Assembly (NCBI GenBank): GCA_949126835.1
Contig: OX421497.1
Location: 16,427,823-16,491,822 of the forward strand
DNA length: 64,000 nucleotides
Reading direction: 5' to 3'
Origin: Anisus vortex
Lineage: Eukaryota > Mollusca > Gastropoda > Planorbidae
Shown in pieces: positions 33,713 through 45,700 of the stretch; positions within the stretch are counted from its first letter, which is position 1, and each line of letters starts with the position of its first letter. The translations under genes and the position numbers were made by a program. Below the pieces are notes generated by a model. The model searched no databases. It had not been told where the DNA came from and saw only the letters and a program-made list of their open reading frames with translations.

Positions 33713-34249
33713 GGGTATTTTAATTATATACTTTATATTTAGTGTTAATCCTTATAAAAATGATTATAATAATTTTTAAAGCAGTGTAAGTTCAGCTTTG
33801 CCAAGGGCGCAAGAAAGCACAGAGCTGAAACTGGCTGCAGAATACCGGGTTTTGGGTTCTCAACTGCCCAGAGCATATTTTACTTACCAGTAACCGATAA
33901 GAGCTGACTAGACTCGTCCATTCATTACATAGAGTCCATACCTAGAAAAATGGAACTGCAATTCATCCCACAAAGTCCACTAACGTATAATAAAAAAAAA
34001 AAAAAAAATGACCATTGCCTATAAACCAATTCACAAATAAAGCACAAATCAACCAACATAATTCTTTATATATTCAATCATATTTATTCTATTTTCATGT
34101 TTCAATTTAATAATTTCACCGTAAATACTTAACAATGCAAAAAAGCAACGAATGTCATTTTTACCTTTGCCATTTCTTTCTTCATTATGTTTTCCGTTTT
34201 CCTTTTTTACTTACTTTCCATCAAAACGCCACAGCATATTATATGCTAA
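33713..34249. other. Intergenic sequence
   Basis: Contains a (TA)(A)16-type tract near 33990. No gene is recognised. Confidence 0.5.
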
Positions 34250-34700
34250 AAACTAGACATCTAACACGAAAAACGTACACATGCATAGACATAATAATAT
34301 ATTACACAATTAAAACATACTCAGATAACAGACATAAATACACACACAAATATAACAATACATATTATACACGTTTAAACATTTTATATAAAACACGAAT
34401 ACGTAACACAGACATGCATAGCACTCAATATAACACATATTTACAAGTATTATTATATGATACATTCATACATAAAAGACACATATACAACGCACACTTA
34501 TATTTAACAAACACATACAAAAGCTACACATGTAAACACAATTTTATAACATATAAAAGCAAGCACGAATAACACTCACACAGATAGTAAACATATACAC
34601 CACACACATATATAAAAACCATATATAATACAAGCACATATATATTATTCACATATAACACAGCACTTATATAACATCCACATATAACACAAGCACATAT
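34250..34700. repeat. ACATATA-rich low-complexity region
   Basis: Irregular ACACATATAACAC-type sequence. The 145-codon plus frame at 34135-34572 is rich in Thr, Tyr, His and Lys because of this composition and shows no domain. I do not call it a gene. Confidence 0.7.
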
Positions 34701-34702
34701 AT

Positions 34703-34880
34703 AATTCTCGCAAATCTGGCAAGCGTGCCGAAGTTTGCCTACTCCTGCTGTAGTTGTTTTTTTGCTTTTGTTTTTGCGTAGAAGATACTTAAATTGCAAT
34801 TTTTGGGGGTCTTACGCGTGCCATTGAAAATCGCTCAAAATGCCAATTCCGTCACGCGTTCCATAGGTTGCCGACCCCTA
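34703..34880. mobile_element. hAT MITE right ends (two, close together)
   Basis: AGGTTGCCGACCCCTA ends at 34880, preceded by the interior string GCGTGCCATTGAAAATCGCT. A second, more decayed end AAGTTTGCCTACTCCTG lies at 34731-34747 after CTGGCAAGCGTGCC. Both match the right half of the 37701 and 48433 copies. No left ends are seen. Confidence 0.6.
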
Positions 34881-34882
34881 AT

Positions 34883-36308
34883 GTAGTTGTGGGTTGTTGT
34901 GTTTTGTTTCTTGTAGTTGTACACTTTCAGAAATACCTCAGTGTAATCAACTGGTTTCTATCACTACATATTTCATTTCAAGGTCAGCTTGGAGTTTATA
35001 CAGGCTTCACTTTTCAGTGCACCTTCACATTTAACTTTCTCTGTTCAAAACGTGTACTTTCTTTCTGAGATCATCACAGACAAAGGGGTTACCTCCAGGG
35101 GGGGTTTACACCCATTGTACCATAAGACCCCCCTCACCCCACCACCTCCACGAGCTAGAATGTGGTCCATATTACACAGTTGGGATGCAGCCCCCCCCCC
35201 TCCTCCTCACGACAACGCCTGTTACCAATTAAACCGTGGCGAAATGCAAACCACAGAAAACACGTCGACATCTTCAGGACGGGGCCGGGGTAGGGAGGGG
35301 TGGGGGGCATCAAGCGTAACAGCCCAGCATGGTTACTCGGATGATTATGTGACTTTACGTGAGGCGAAACTGAGGGCTTACGAGATAAAGAGAGAGAGAG
35401 GAAGAGAGAGACAAAGATATTACGTCAAGTTGGATAAAGAAAATACTTGAAAACAAAAAGAGTGAAAAATGTAGAATATTTGGTGGCAGCGATCTTAAAT
35501 CTTAGAGAATACTCCACCGAATAAAAGGAGGATCCTTAATGGGGGTTTTAAGAAGTCAAGATTAGCACTGTGTCGTGTTTTTTTTTTCTTTTCGAGGGTA
35601 GGGGGGGGTCGGAGATGTATACAAAGAGGGATTTGGGGCGGGGGGGGGGAGGGAGATTAACTGATGTTCAACAACATGATTAGAGGGGAGGGGACTTCAC
35701 AGGTTAGTAAGACAGAAAATGGATGCTTGGATGTACTGAATGAATGGATTGTGAGAGAGCGGATTGATGGATTAGTTGCATCACGGCAGGACAGCGTGGA
35801 TAACAGGGGGGGGGGTGGAAGAGACAGTAAAAAGAGAAAAGAGTGGATATACGTAAAGTCTCCTCCATACAGGAAGTGAGCCGTACAGTTTTGTACTGGT
35901 TTGGGTTAATAGAAGAAATGGTTGAACAATTTAATGTTAAGATTGTACAGAAGTTTCCAGGCATGCTTCTTTTCTCTTTAGACCCGTTTCCCGATGTATC
36001 TACATGCTTATAATAGGCATACCTCGGGCATTGCCGCAGCCGCCAAATGTCTTTATCTTCAGCAGACTGCCCATTCATAGGAGGTTCAGGTCAATTTCCA
36101 TAACGTCTGCTGCTTCAGAATAAATTTCTCGCACTCTAATATACTCGTTTCTGACCTTCATTGGATCTAGTCGCCAGTTCGGGGAATTTTTTATTTCGTC
36201 GCAAACTCCTTTGTCAATTCGTTTAATTGAGGTTTACTGATATAAAGTAGTGTTTTTTTTTCTTTAAATGTTTTTGCGGTACAATTTACCTTGGATCTGA
36301 TTGTTGTG
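34883..36308. other. Intergenic, with poly-purine and G-runs
   Basis: Several G8-G10 and C9 runs, and a GA tract at 35389-35411. The 153-codon plus frame at 34989-35450 and the 124-codon minus frame at 35704-36078 show no recognisable domain or conserved pattern. I see nothing supportable as a gene. Confidence 0.4.
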
Positions 36309-37612
36309 CCTATTTACATCATAGTTTTATGAAATTGTAATGTTCTCTTTTTAGGCTACATCATAGTTTTATGAAATTGTAATGTTCTCTATTTAGGCTA
36401 CATCATAGTTTTATGAAATTGTAATGTTCTCTATTTGCATCATAGTTTTATGAAATTGTAATGTTCTCTATTTACATCATAGTTTTATGAAATTGTAATG
36501 TTCTCTATTTAAGCTACATCATAGTTTTATGAAATTGTAATGTTCTCTATTTACATCATAGTTTTATGAAATTGTAATGTTCTCTATTTAGGCTACATCA
36601 TAGTTTTATGAAATTGTAATGTGCTCTATTTACATCATAGTTTTATGAAATTGTAATGTTCTCTATTTAGGCTACATCATAGTTTTATGAAATTGTAATG
36701 TTCTCTATTTACATCATAGTTTTATGAAATTGTAATGTTCTCTATTTACATCATAGTTTTATGAAATTGTAATGTTCTCTATTTAGGCTACATCATAGTT
36801 TTATGAAATTGTAATGTTCTCTATTTACATCATAGTTTTATGAAATTGTAATGTTCTCTATTTACATCATAGTTTTATGAAATTGTAATGTTCTCCATTT
36901 ACATCATAGTTTTATGAAATTGTAATGTTCTCTATTTACATCATAGTTTTATGAAATTGTAATGTTCTCTATTTAAGCTACATCATAGTTTTATGAAATT
37001 GTAATGTTCTCTATTTAGATCATAGTTTTATGAAATTGTAATGTTCTCTATTTACATCATAGTTTTATGAAATTGTAATGTTCTCTATTTACATCACAGT
37101 TTTATGAAATTGTAATGTTCTCTATTTACATCATAGTTTTATGAAATTGTAATGTTCTCTATTTTCATCATAGTTTTATGAAATTGTAATGTTCTCTATT
37201 TACATCATAGTTTTATGAAATTGTAATGTTCTCTATTTACATCATAGTTTTATGAAATTGTAATGTTCTCTATTTACATCATAGTTTTATGAAATTGTAA
37301 TGTTCTCTATTTACATCATAGTTGTATGAAATTGTAATGTTCTCTATTTACATCATAGTTTTATGAATTTGTAATGTTCTCTATTTACATCATAGTTTTA
37401 TGAAATTGTAATGTTCTCTATTTACATCATAGTTTTATGAAATTGTAATATTCTCTATTTACATCATAGTTTTATGAAATTGTAATGTTCTCTATTTAAG
37501 CTACATCATAGTTTTATGAAATTGTAATGTTCTCTATTTACATCATAGTTTTATGAAATTGTAATGTTCTCTATTTACATCATAGTTTTATGAAATGGTA
37601 ATGTTCTCTATG
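36309..37612. repeat. 37-bp satellite with 42-bp variant, ~34 copies
   Basis: Units of CATCATAGTTTTATGAAATT plus GTAATGTTCTCTATTTA. Some carry an extra GGCTA or AGCTA. It starts and ends abruptly. Confidence 0.95.
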
Positions 37613-37700
37613 AATGAAAGTAAACAATTACAATTACACAAATTGTTTCTAACGTAAAAAAAAATTTTTTGATGTTTCCATTATAAAAAATGTTCTAGCC

Positions 37701-37875
37701 CAGGGGTCGGCAACCTTTAGATAATAGTGTGCCAAAGTAGGATTTTCTATTCATTCAGCGCGACAACAGCCTAAAGTCATCATGCTCTTTGTATAAGAGA
37801 CTTGAATTTTCTATTTATGGGTTTTCCGCTTTGCGTGCCAAGTCTGGCAAGCGTGTCGTAGGTTGCCGACTAATG
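37701..37875. mobile_element. hAT-type MITE (~175 bp)
   Basis: It begins CAGGGGTCGGCAACCT and ends AGGTTGCCGACTAATG, a decayed form of CCGACCCCTG. The interior contains GTGCCAAAGTAGGATTTTCTATTCATTCAGCG and CGTGCCAAGTCTGGCAAGCG, shared with other copies. Confidence 0.75.
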
Positions 37876-38238
37876 AGCTGTCTTGGGTAAATAAACACTG
37901 AGTCTAAAAGTGTTCATTGCTACAGCACATAATATATACAGACAGACAAACAGTTTGATCGTGAAATCTCAATTCAGTTCAATCTAGCGGGATTTATTGA
38001 ACAAGAAATTATAGAGATAAATGGGGGAGGTAATACTATTTTATTTTTAACAAATTTTGGTTGTTACTTGCCCCTGTTTAACGTAATAATCTTATCTATA
38101 AATTCTGAATAAATATAGAAATAAAAAAAAAAGAAACAGAAGACAGTGTACTTTATAAATATTTGAGTTATTGATAGAGAAAAGTTGTTGCGCGTAGGCC
38201 TACCTCCACATGACCAAAAAGATCGCTTATACTACACA

Positions 38239-39937
38239 CTTATCTTCTTATCTTATACATTACAGACGCTCCTTCTATAAAGAAGATTATTGCGTCCTAC
38301 GCTCATCCGTGGTCCGAGTCTAGTCTTGCATTTTTATTAATGTTTTAAATGATGTTAGGTTATTGGTTTTCCTGGTTTGTTCAGGCAACCCATTCCATGC
38401 CCGAATGCCACTGAGGAAGAAAGTGTACTAATATGCATTTGTTCTCGCATAAGGGACAAGGAAGGTGTTTTTGTCTTTATGTTTATCTGAGCTTTGCAAC
38501 AGATTGTTATTGGGTTGTATTTCTAAATTAGAGTTTAATGCCTTATGTATTATTACTACTTTACTCTTTGCCCTTCTGTCCTCTAGTGTTTCTAGGTTTA
38601 GTGATTTGACTAATGGTGTTACTCTTGTCAATTGGGAATATTCACTAGTTATAAACCTTGCAGCTCTTTTTTGAATTTGTTCTAATTTTTTAATGTTTTC
38701 TTTAGTTGATGGGTCCCATACAGATCCTGCATATTCTAGTATAGGCCTAACTAATGTGAGATAGCATTTTAGTTTTATATTCTTATTACATTTGTAAAAG
38801 TTCCTTTTTATGAATCCTAATGTTTTGTTTGATTTTTTAATTACTTCATCAATGTGAGGGTTCCAAGATAACTTATCATTTATTATTACTCCTAGATACT
38901 TAGCATTGCTAGTTTGAGTTAGTTCTTTACCATGAATGAAGTAGTTTGTTATTATTTGTTTCTTTTTCTTGGATACCCTTATTAGTTGGCATTTTTCTGG
39001 GTGAAAAGACATACTCCAGTTTGATTCCCATTTTTGTAGTTCATCTAGGTCTTTTTGTAAAAGTTCACTATCTTTTCCTGTCTTTATTATTCTATAAATT
39101 ATGCAATCATCAGCAAATAATCTTACTTTTGTGCCTGTGTTGATGCAATTTGGCAGATCATTAATGTAAATTAGAAATAGTAGGGGCCCTAGAACAGTTC
39201 CTTGTGGAACTCCTGAGTTTACTGTTATTGGTGATGACTTAGAGCCATTTATTATCACTGTTTGTTCTCTGCCTATAAGAAAGTCCTGAATCCACTGATG
39301 TAAGGGACCAGAGATGCCAAAGTATTTACGTTTTTTAAGAAGACTAGAATGATGAACTTTATCAAATGCTTTTGAAAAATCTAGTAATATAGCATCAATT
39401 TGGTTGTTATTATCTAATCCCTTAGACAAGTCATCTATTAAGCCTATCAATTGAGTCTCACATGATCTATTTTTCCTGAAGCCATGTTGGTGTGGGCACA
39501 GTGCATTTAGTTTGTCTAGATGATTTACTATACTACTATATATTATATGTTCAAGTAATTTACATGTTATGCTTGTTAGAGAAACAGGTCTATAATTTCC
39601 GGGGTCAGATTTATCTCCTTTTTTGAAAAGGGGGGTTACATTGGCTAATTTCCAATCTTTGGGCACTTTGCCCTGGTTTAGAGAGGCCTGAAAAAGTATT
39701 TTAAAGATTGGAGATATTTCATTAGTTAGTTCTTTAAGCAGTCTTGCTGGTATTTCATCTGGACCAGAAGCTTTGTTTACTTTTAAGTTGGTTAGGAGTT
39801 GTTTAATACCCTTTTCATCTACATTTATATTTCCTATCTCTTCTAGTTTGTTTAAATTTATGAATATTTCTTTGTCACCTGGATTTGAAAAAGATGATGC
39901 AAAGTGTGTGTTTAGGATATTAGCTTTAGTTTCATTT
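38239..39937 (-). mobile_element. 5'-truncated non-LTR retrotransposon (Jockey/CR1-type)
   Basis: It holds the RT domain, a short C-terminal part, a ~150-bp 3' region with GGATGAGCGTAGGACGCAATAATC, and a terminal ATAAGATAAGA-type tail near 38240-38260. The 5' break near 39937 lies within the coding region upstream of RT. Further 3' ends of the same family occur at 29217 (minus), 54815 (plus) and about 57165 (plus). Confidence 0.8.
38428..39936 (-). pseudogene. LINE reverse transcriptase fragment
   Basis: The open reading continues upstream of the first Met (39666) to about 39936, including KASGPDEIPARLLKEL, the conserved start of LINE RT. Motifs in order: GNYRPVSLTSITCKLLEHII, QHGFRKNRSCETQL, ILLDFSKAFDKV, SGVPQGTVLGPLLFLIYIND, the catalytic RLFADDCI, and the thumb-type AKYLGVIIND. 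The stop at 38428-38430 (TAG) looks premature: past it the frame reads YTFFLSGIRAWNGLPEQT, the usual C-terminal block, for ~40 more codons. The copy is 5'-truncated and carries at least this nonsense codon. Its RT core is otherwise open. Confidence 0.85.
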
Positions 39938-40068
39938 CACTTCAATACGTTCATTCAAAACGCATCCTCTTAGCTCCCCCACCTTACCCCAACTGGAACC
40001 AGGTTTTCAAACGAGAGGCTCAGGTACTGGGCCGTGCTATACACAGAGATTAACGCTTTACGAACAGC

Positions 40069-40142
40069 GGCTCCATAGCTCAGTTGGTTAGAGCGTCTGC
40101 CTAGTAAGCAGAAGGTCGAGGGTTCGACTCCCTCTGGAGCCT
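40069..40142 (+). tRNA. tRNA-Thr (AGT), copy 1
   Basis: Full cloverleaf. Acceptor GGCTCCA pairs with TGGAGCC. D arm GCTC-AGTTGGTTA-GAGC. Anticodon stem TCTGC/GCAGA with loop CTAGTAA gives anticodon AGT (Thr). Variable AGGTC. T arm GAGGG-TTCGACT-CCCTC. Discriminator T. No intron. CCA is not encoded, as expected in a eukaryotic nuclear gene. Internal A and B boxes are present. Confidence 0.96.
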
Positions 40143-40159
40143 GTGACTCTGAAACATAA

Positions 40160-40166
40160 TTTTTTT
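40160..40166 (+). terminator. Pol III T-run after tRNA-Thr copy 1
   Basis: Seven T residues 18 nt downstream of the tRNA 3' end, the usual RNA polymerase III stop. Confidence 0.75.
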
Positions 40167-40583
40167 AAACATAAGTCCGAATGCTTTTAAATGAAAATTT
40201 CGGAGCAGCAAAATTTAGGGTACAGAACATCAACAAATATTTTTTTTAATAATTAGAACTTAAGAATCATTTTTTTCTAGGGCATTACAGGAAATGGCCT
40301 TGAATATTCGTCTCGGCCGAAGCCGTTTGTTGGTACTTGACAAACATTCTCGAACAAATTGTCACAAAGACGAACAAATTTAATATTTTTTTATAAATAA
40401 ACTAGTAGTTATGCCCGTCAAAATGACGGAGAAACTAATGATTGCAATGTGTTTTGTTAAAAAAAGATTTAAAAAAAACAACAGTATTACAATAAAAACT
40501 ATGGTGAGAACGTATCTTTCGGAATTTATAAATAAATGAAACCTGATACTAGGCCGTATTTTACAGATATGATAATCGCCATC

Positions 40584-40657
40584 GGCTCCATAGCTCAGTT
40601 GGTTAGAGCGTCTGCCTAGTAAGCAGAAGGTCGAGGGTTCGACTCCCTCTGGAGCCT
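40584..40657 (+). tRNA. tRNA-Thr (AGT), copy 2
   Basis: Identical over all 74 bases to copy 1, on the same strand with starts 515 bp apart. The next bases (GTG and CTCT) are also largely shared, then the flanks differ. Anticodon AGT lies in loop CTAGTAA. It is a small tRNA cluster rather than a retroposed copy, since both have intact boxes and T-run terminators. The 96-codon minus-strand frame across it is a shadow of the tRNA. Confidence 0.96.
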
Positions 40658-40673
40658 GTGGCTCTTTCAATAA

Positions 40674-40683
40674 TTTTTTTTTT
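40674..40683 (+). terminator. Pol III T-run after tRNA-Thr copy 2
   Basis: Ten T residues 17 nt downstream of the tRNA. Confidence 0.75.
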
Positions 40684-40699
40684 ACATATTAGAAAATAA

Positions 40700-40835
40700 T
40701 AATTTATCGGTCATGGTCGAACGCCTCCAGACGGCCATTTTCAGTGGCACGTGGAGAACTTCCCAAAAGGGCAGGAAAATGAGTTATAGAGCAGGTACGA
40801 TGGATGAAATAGAAATCCTGGTTTAGGGCACAGAA
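40700..40835. mobile_element. Eroded hAT MITE interior
   Basis: GGCCATTTTCAGTGGCACGTGGAGAACTTCCC and GATGGATGAAATAGAAATCCTGGTTTAGGGCAC resemble the interior of the 18362 copy. The terminal repeats are gone. Confidence 0.4.
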
Positions 40836-41157
40836 ACAAAGTTTATTTTAAAGAAATCGGAACCTTGGTCAAATTTTGTTTTATGGCAAAACCGATAATG
40901 GAGATTACCAAGAGAAGAAGATTTGCATAATAATATAATTGCCAAAATTCTGAGAGGCCTACTACTACTAGTTTGTACCCTGATTTGGCCAGTTGGCGTT
41001 GTCCAAATAGTTGGATTCAGTACTCCGTGGAAATTCGGTTAAGCCCTATTTCGTTCTCTCATACTCTTTTTTGCCCCCCCCCCCTTTTTCTATCTCTCTC
41101 TCTGTGGTCAGTCTTTCTCTCTCATTATTTTCCCTCAGTCACTCCATCTTTGACTCT

Positions 41158-41970
41158 TATTACAAGGCAATTTATTCATCATAATAAATTATGGATGAGA
41201 CCTTCTATTTATATCACACAAGTATAATTATGATTTATAATGTTATTACGGCTAGAGCCCCCATTCAATTTATGAAAATAATAGTTATAGTATTGTTATT
41301 ATTAGTGTGAGTATCCTTGTATTAGTGAAGATCTTATTATATCATTCTGAAGTTTATTTGTAGTTGAAAGCAACGATAAATTTGGTTTAATTTACAACAT
41401 CAATCCAGTAGGAATCCAAATAATATTATATACACAATCAAGAAATACACATATTCCAATTAGTAATGAATATCCTCAATGAACATATAGCATTGTAGTT
41501 AATAGTAGAACAATAAATTTTCCATCATACAAATCAAATAGAAACGATACTCAGAGCGGAGAATATTTGATGTTACTAGATCGAATGCAAGCCAAGAACT
41601 GACTAAAAGGTCGAATCGCGTAGAAATATATTACGGGTCAATCGTTGGAAAAACCAGACAGCCTAGTGACACGAATATTTTAACCAAGCCTGCATGTTGA
41701 CTGCGTGATCAGGTTGTTTTTTATTAAGAACAAACAATAATGCCCTAACAAAATAAGGAGAGACCGGACGACCTTGACATGCTGTATTCGCGTGCACAGT
41801 TCATGTTTTTATCGAGGTTAATAAAAAAACAATAATGCTCAAATTAGGTTAGGAAAAACCCGGGGAAAACCGTGAGCTGAGAAATATTTTATATCGTTTA
41901 AACGCAATTCGCTTAAATGATTTAGTTGGTTTATTAACATTACAATGTAGGGAATTTACGTTTCGTAACA
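41158..41970 (-). repeat. 3' LTR of element 2, internally deleted (813 bp)
   Basis: Sequence jumps from TTTATTTGTAGTTG to AAAGCAACGATAAATTTGG at about 41366. The segment present at about 47003-47225 of the partner LTR is missing. The rest matches the partner by eye. Confidence 0.9.
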
Positions 41971-42730
41971 GTCGCCCGTACCAAAAGGAAAAGAACATTG
42001 CATACTAAACAATAGAAGTGTGCAATTTCTTTTAGAACCGCCTGCACTTAACTTTAGTTCTAAACAATATACAAAAAAAACTGACTCCACCTGGGTAGTC
42101 CGTTAAATAAGACAAGTAAGGGAAATAATTTATTCTATTAAACCCTCATCATATAGGATCTCAAGTTATCCTTAGACCATAACACATGTTCGCGTTATTC
42201 TAAAAAAATTATACTCTCTGAGATATCATTCCTTATAAACATCATCATCTTATTTATAAGGTAAAAATCAACATAACTAATGTTATCATATTAAACAATT
42301 CAATCATTAATTAATTCAACTTAAATGAAATTAATATTTAAATAAACTTAAGAGTAAGAATTTAATCTTAAGTGTGTAAGCATGTGAAGTGTATGCACAT
42401 TACTCTATTTTGGTTTTTACATAATCACAACTATAGTTTGATTGTTTCAAAATAAGGATGTACATTTCTGTTCATTCATTATCTTACTAATAAAGAAAAA
42501 TTATGTTCATAAATCCATAATATTTATAAGTAACTTATTAGGTTCTTTTTTTTTTTTCCTACAACAATAATAATATTTGTTTTAGCAAATGGAAATATTC
42601 ATGGCATAAAATAAGGCATAAGATATTGCATAAAATAATCACAACATATTCATATATTCATGCATTAATATTTTAAATGATCCAATTCTCTTAGGATTAT
42701 CAGAATATATACATGAAGTTACCTATTTCC

Positions 42731-45700
42731 TTATACATTTGTTACATGCGCGATAGGGTGTCCGCGACGATGTGATCTTTTACCAATACGTAAGTTATTC
42801 TTAAGTCGTATGGGATTAACCCTATACGGATGTTGTTTGACAGGTTTAACAGTATCATCTTTTAAAACTACATCATGGGTAACCAAAGTTGTTTTGTTAG
42901 GAACATCACTAAACAAATTTACATGATCATAGATTAAACCCTTGATAGAAGTCTGTTCACCTGAGTCTAGATGTGCCAGTTTATCATTGAGGTTTTTAAG
43001 TGCTTCAGTGTTCTGAAGTTTACTTTCTATGATTGTCTTTTTAAATTTAGGCGGGGGTGTTTCAACAGTTTTGATAGCACTCACTGGCCTAATGTCAGTT
43101 TGTTCTTCCCTAACAACATAAGGTTTTAGCATGTTTATATGGCACAGTCTCTGTGTTTTCCTTCTATCAGGGGTTTTTACAATGTATGTTACATCACTGA
43201 TTTTATCTAAAACCTGATATGGTCCTGTATATTTTGCACTCAGGGGTTGTCCAGACAATTGGGTCAACATGAGGACTTTATCACCAGGATGGAAACATCG
43301 GGATCTGGCCTTGACATCATAGTACCCTTTCATTCTTTTCTGAGCCTGCAAAAGATTATCTTTAACATGATTAAAAGCATGATAGATTCTATTGCTAAAT
43401 TGTTCCACATAAGCTACGAGTCCAGTCTCTTCATCAGAATTTAACAAGGTTTCCTGCAACAGTTTTAGAGGTCCTCGAACTGAATGTCCAAACACTAACT
43501 CGAACGGACTGAATCCAAGAGATTCCTGCACAGTTTCTCTAGTCGCGAAAAGAGCGAATGGAATACCGCGATCCCAGTCTTCAGTGTTCTCAAAACAGTA
43601 TGTGCGGAGCATGGTTTTCAGAGTCTGATGATATCTTTCTAGGGCACCTTGGCTTTGCGGATGGTACGCAGTTGAAGTTGCATGTTGGATGCCTAGTTTC
43701 TTTAAGACCTGGTTAAACAGCTTTGATGTAAAGTTAGATCCTCGGTCTGACTGTATAGTCTTTGGAAGACCGTATCTTGAACAAAATGCAATCAGTGCGT
43801 CAGATATCTTATCTGCGTTAATGGTGCGTAGCGGAATAGCTTCAGGATATCTCGTGGCAGTGCACATTATAGTGAATAAGTACTAGTGTCCTGTCTTTGT
43901 TTTAGGCAAAGGACCTACACAGTCTATTAGCAAGTGGCTAAATGGTTCTGCAAAGGCAGGTATTGGCTTTAGAGGTGCTACCGGTATAGTCTGGTTCGGT
44001 TTACCAACTATCTGGCATGTATTGCATGACTTGCAGTATTTTGTGACGTCACGATGTAGTCCAGGCCAATAGAAGTACGGAAGAATTCGACGGTAAGTCT
44101 TGTTCACTCCTAGATGACCAGCATATGGCGTGTCATGAGCCATGTGTAAGATGTCATTACGATATATGGCTGGTACCACAATCTGACTTCCTTCTCTGCA
44201 ATTGTCATTATCACATTTCACATCTCTCCATTTTTGCATTAATATTCCCTCCTTCAGAAAAAATCCATTTCCTTTAATTTCTGCCTCCTGTTCAGTTATC
44301 ACCTTTTTCTTCAGGTGTTTAATTCCTGAATCTCTATTCTGTTCTAATAGGAGTAATTGTCGAGGTGACAAATTACTTTCAGTAGTCTTGACTGAGGGAC
44401 CACTCAAGATGTCAGCCAGGAAAGTTGCCTGTAGGTCAATTTCTGGTTCTATTTTTGACTTTGACATGGTTTCGACAGACTTTTGTTGTTGGGCCATACC
44501 TCTCGTGACGATGCATATAGGTTTGATAAAGCTCTCACTTTTATTGAGGTATTGTTTTTTCTTGGATATGGAATGCACCACATCTCCAGCAATATCATTT
44601 CCCAGTATTAAAGAAACACCTTTAAACGGAAGTGATTTGTATACACCCACAACTACATTTCCAGTGAAGTACGCACTCTTCAGCTGTATTTGATGCAAAG
44701 GAACTTGTACATTTTTCCTTGATACACCTTGAATAGTAAGATCCTGTCCTGTATATGTCGATTGTGACGTAGGAACAGTATTCTCTAAAAGTAGTGAAAC
44801 CTCAGCCCCTGTATCACGGAGTATTCTGATGTTCTTTTCACTAGTGACACCATTTATTATGGATGACACGGTACCTTCTTCAATGAATGGTAAACAATTA
44901 CTTGGTATCTCAGTATCGATGAGATCTGTATCCAAGTTATTTTTGTAAGAGGTATGTTTAGTACTCATGGTGGTTCTATCTGATATAGACTCCTTGGAGC
45001 TCAGATTAGAATTAGAATTATTGAAAACCATTGTCTCTATTTCAGGAACTATTTCTGGTTTCAAGTTTCCTAGATACGTGTGTTTTGTCAGGTTATCTGC
45101 ATTAGCACTAGGTATCTCTGTTTGAGTTCTAACATCCTTCTTTACATTTACATGAGTTCTTTGTTTTGGCATTGCTACATACGATAAGACAACATTCTTT
45201 TTATTCGGGTTCCCATTCAGTATCCAGCACTTTTCTTTAGTATGTCCAATTCGTTTACAATGGCTACAGGTTGGCTTGGAATTTGTTGGACCTTCATTGC
45301 TCTGCTGATGTCTCTTTGATTGATAGGATTCATTTGGATTCATGGTTTTCTTTTCTACCTTCATATCTCGATTCTGGAATTTAGATTTATCAACTGTTGT
45401 AAATTTATTGCTGGAATGGATAATAACATATTCGTCTGCCATTACTGCTGCTGTTTCTACTTGTTCTACACCTTTGTCTGCTAAATGTATTCTTACATCA
45501 CCTCTGATGTTATTGTTAAAGTCTTCCATTAGCATAAGATTAGCTAATTTATCAAAGTCTTTGTTTACACCTTTGGATCGAATCCATCTTTCAAAATATT
45601 TCTTTTTCTGTCTTAGAAAATCAACATGGGATTGTTCCTGTTCTTTCTTAGACTCACGAAACATTTTCCTATATTTTTCAGGTGTCAATGCAAAACTTAG

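Noticed and set aside
34135..34572. 145-codon Thr/Tyr/His-rich frame
   Set aside because: Composition follows the ACATATA-rich low-complexity DNA; no domain or conservation signal.
36309..37612. CRISPR-like appearance of regular repeats
   Set aside because: Units abut with no unique spacers, the setting is eukaryotic and no cas genes exist. The same applies to every other array here.
40380..40670. 96-codon minus-strand frame
   Set aside because: It overlaps the antisense of tRNA-Thr copy 2 and AT-rich filler, with no domain.
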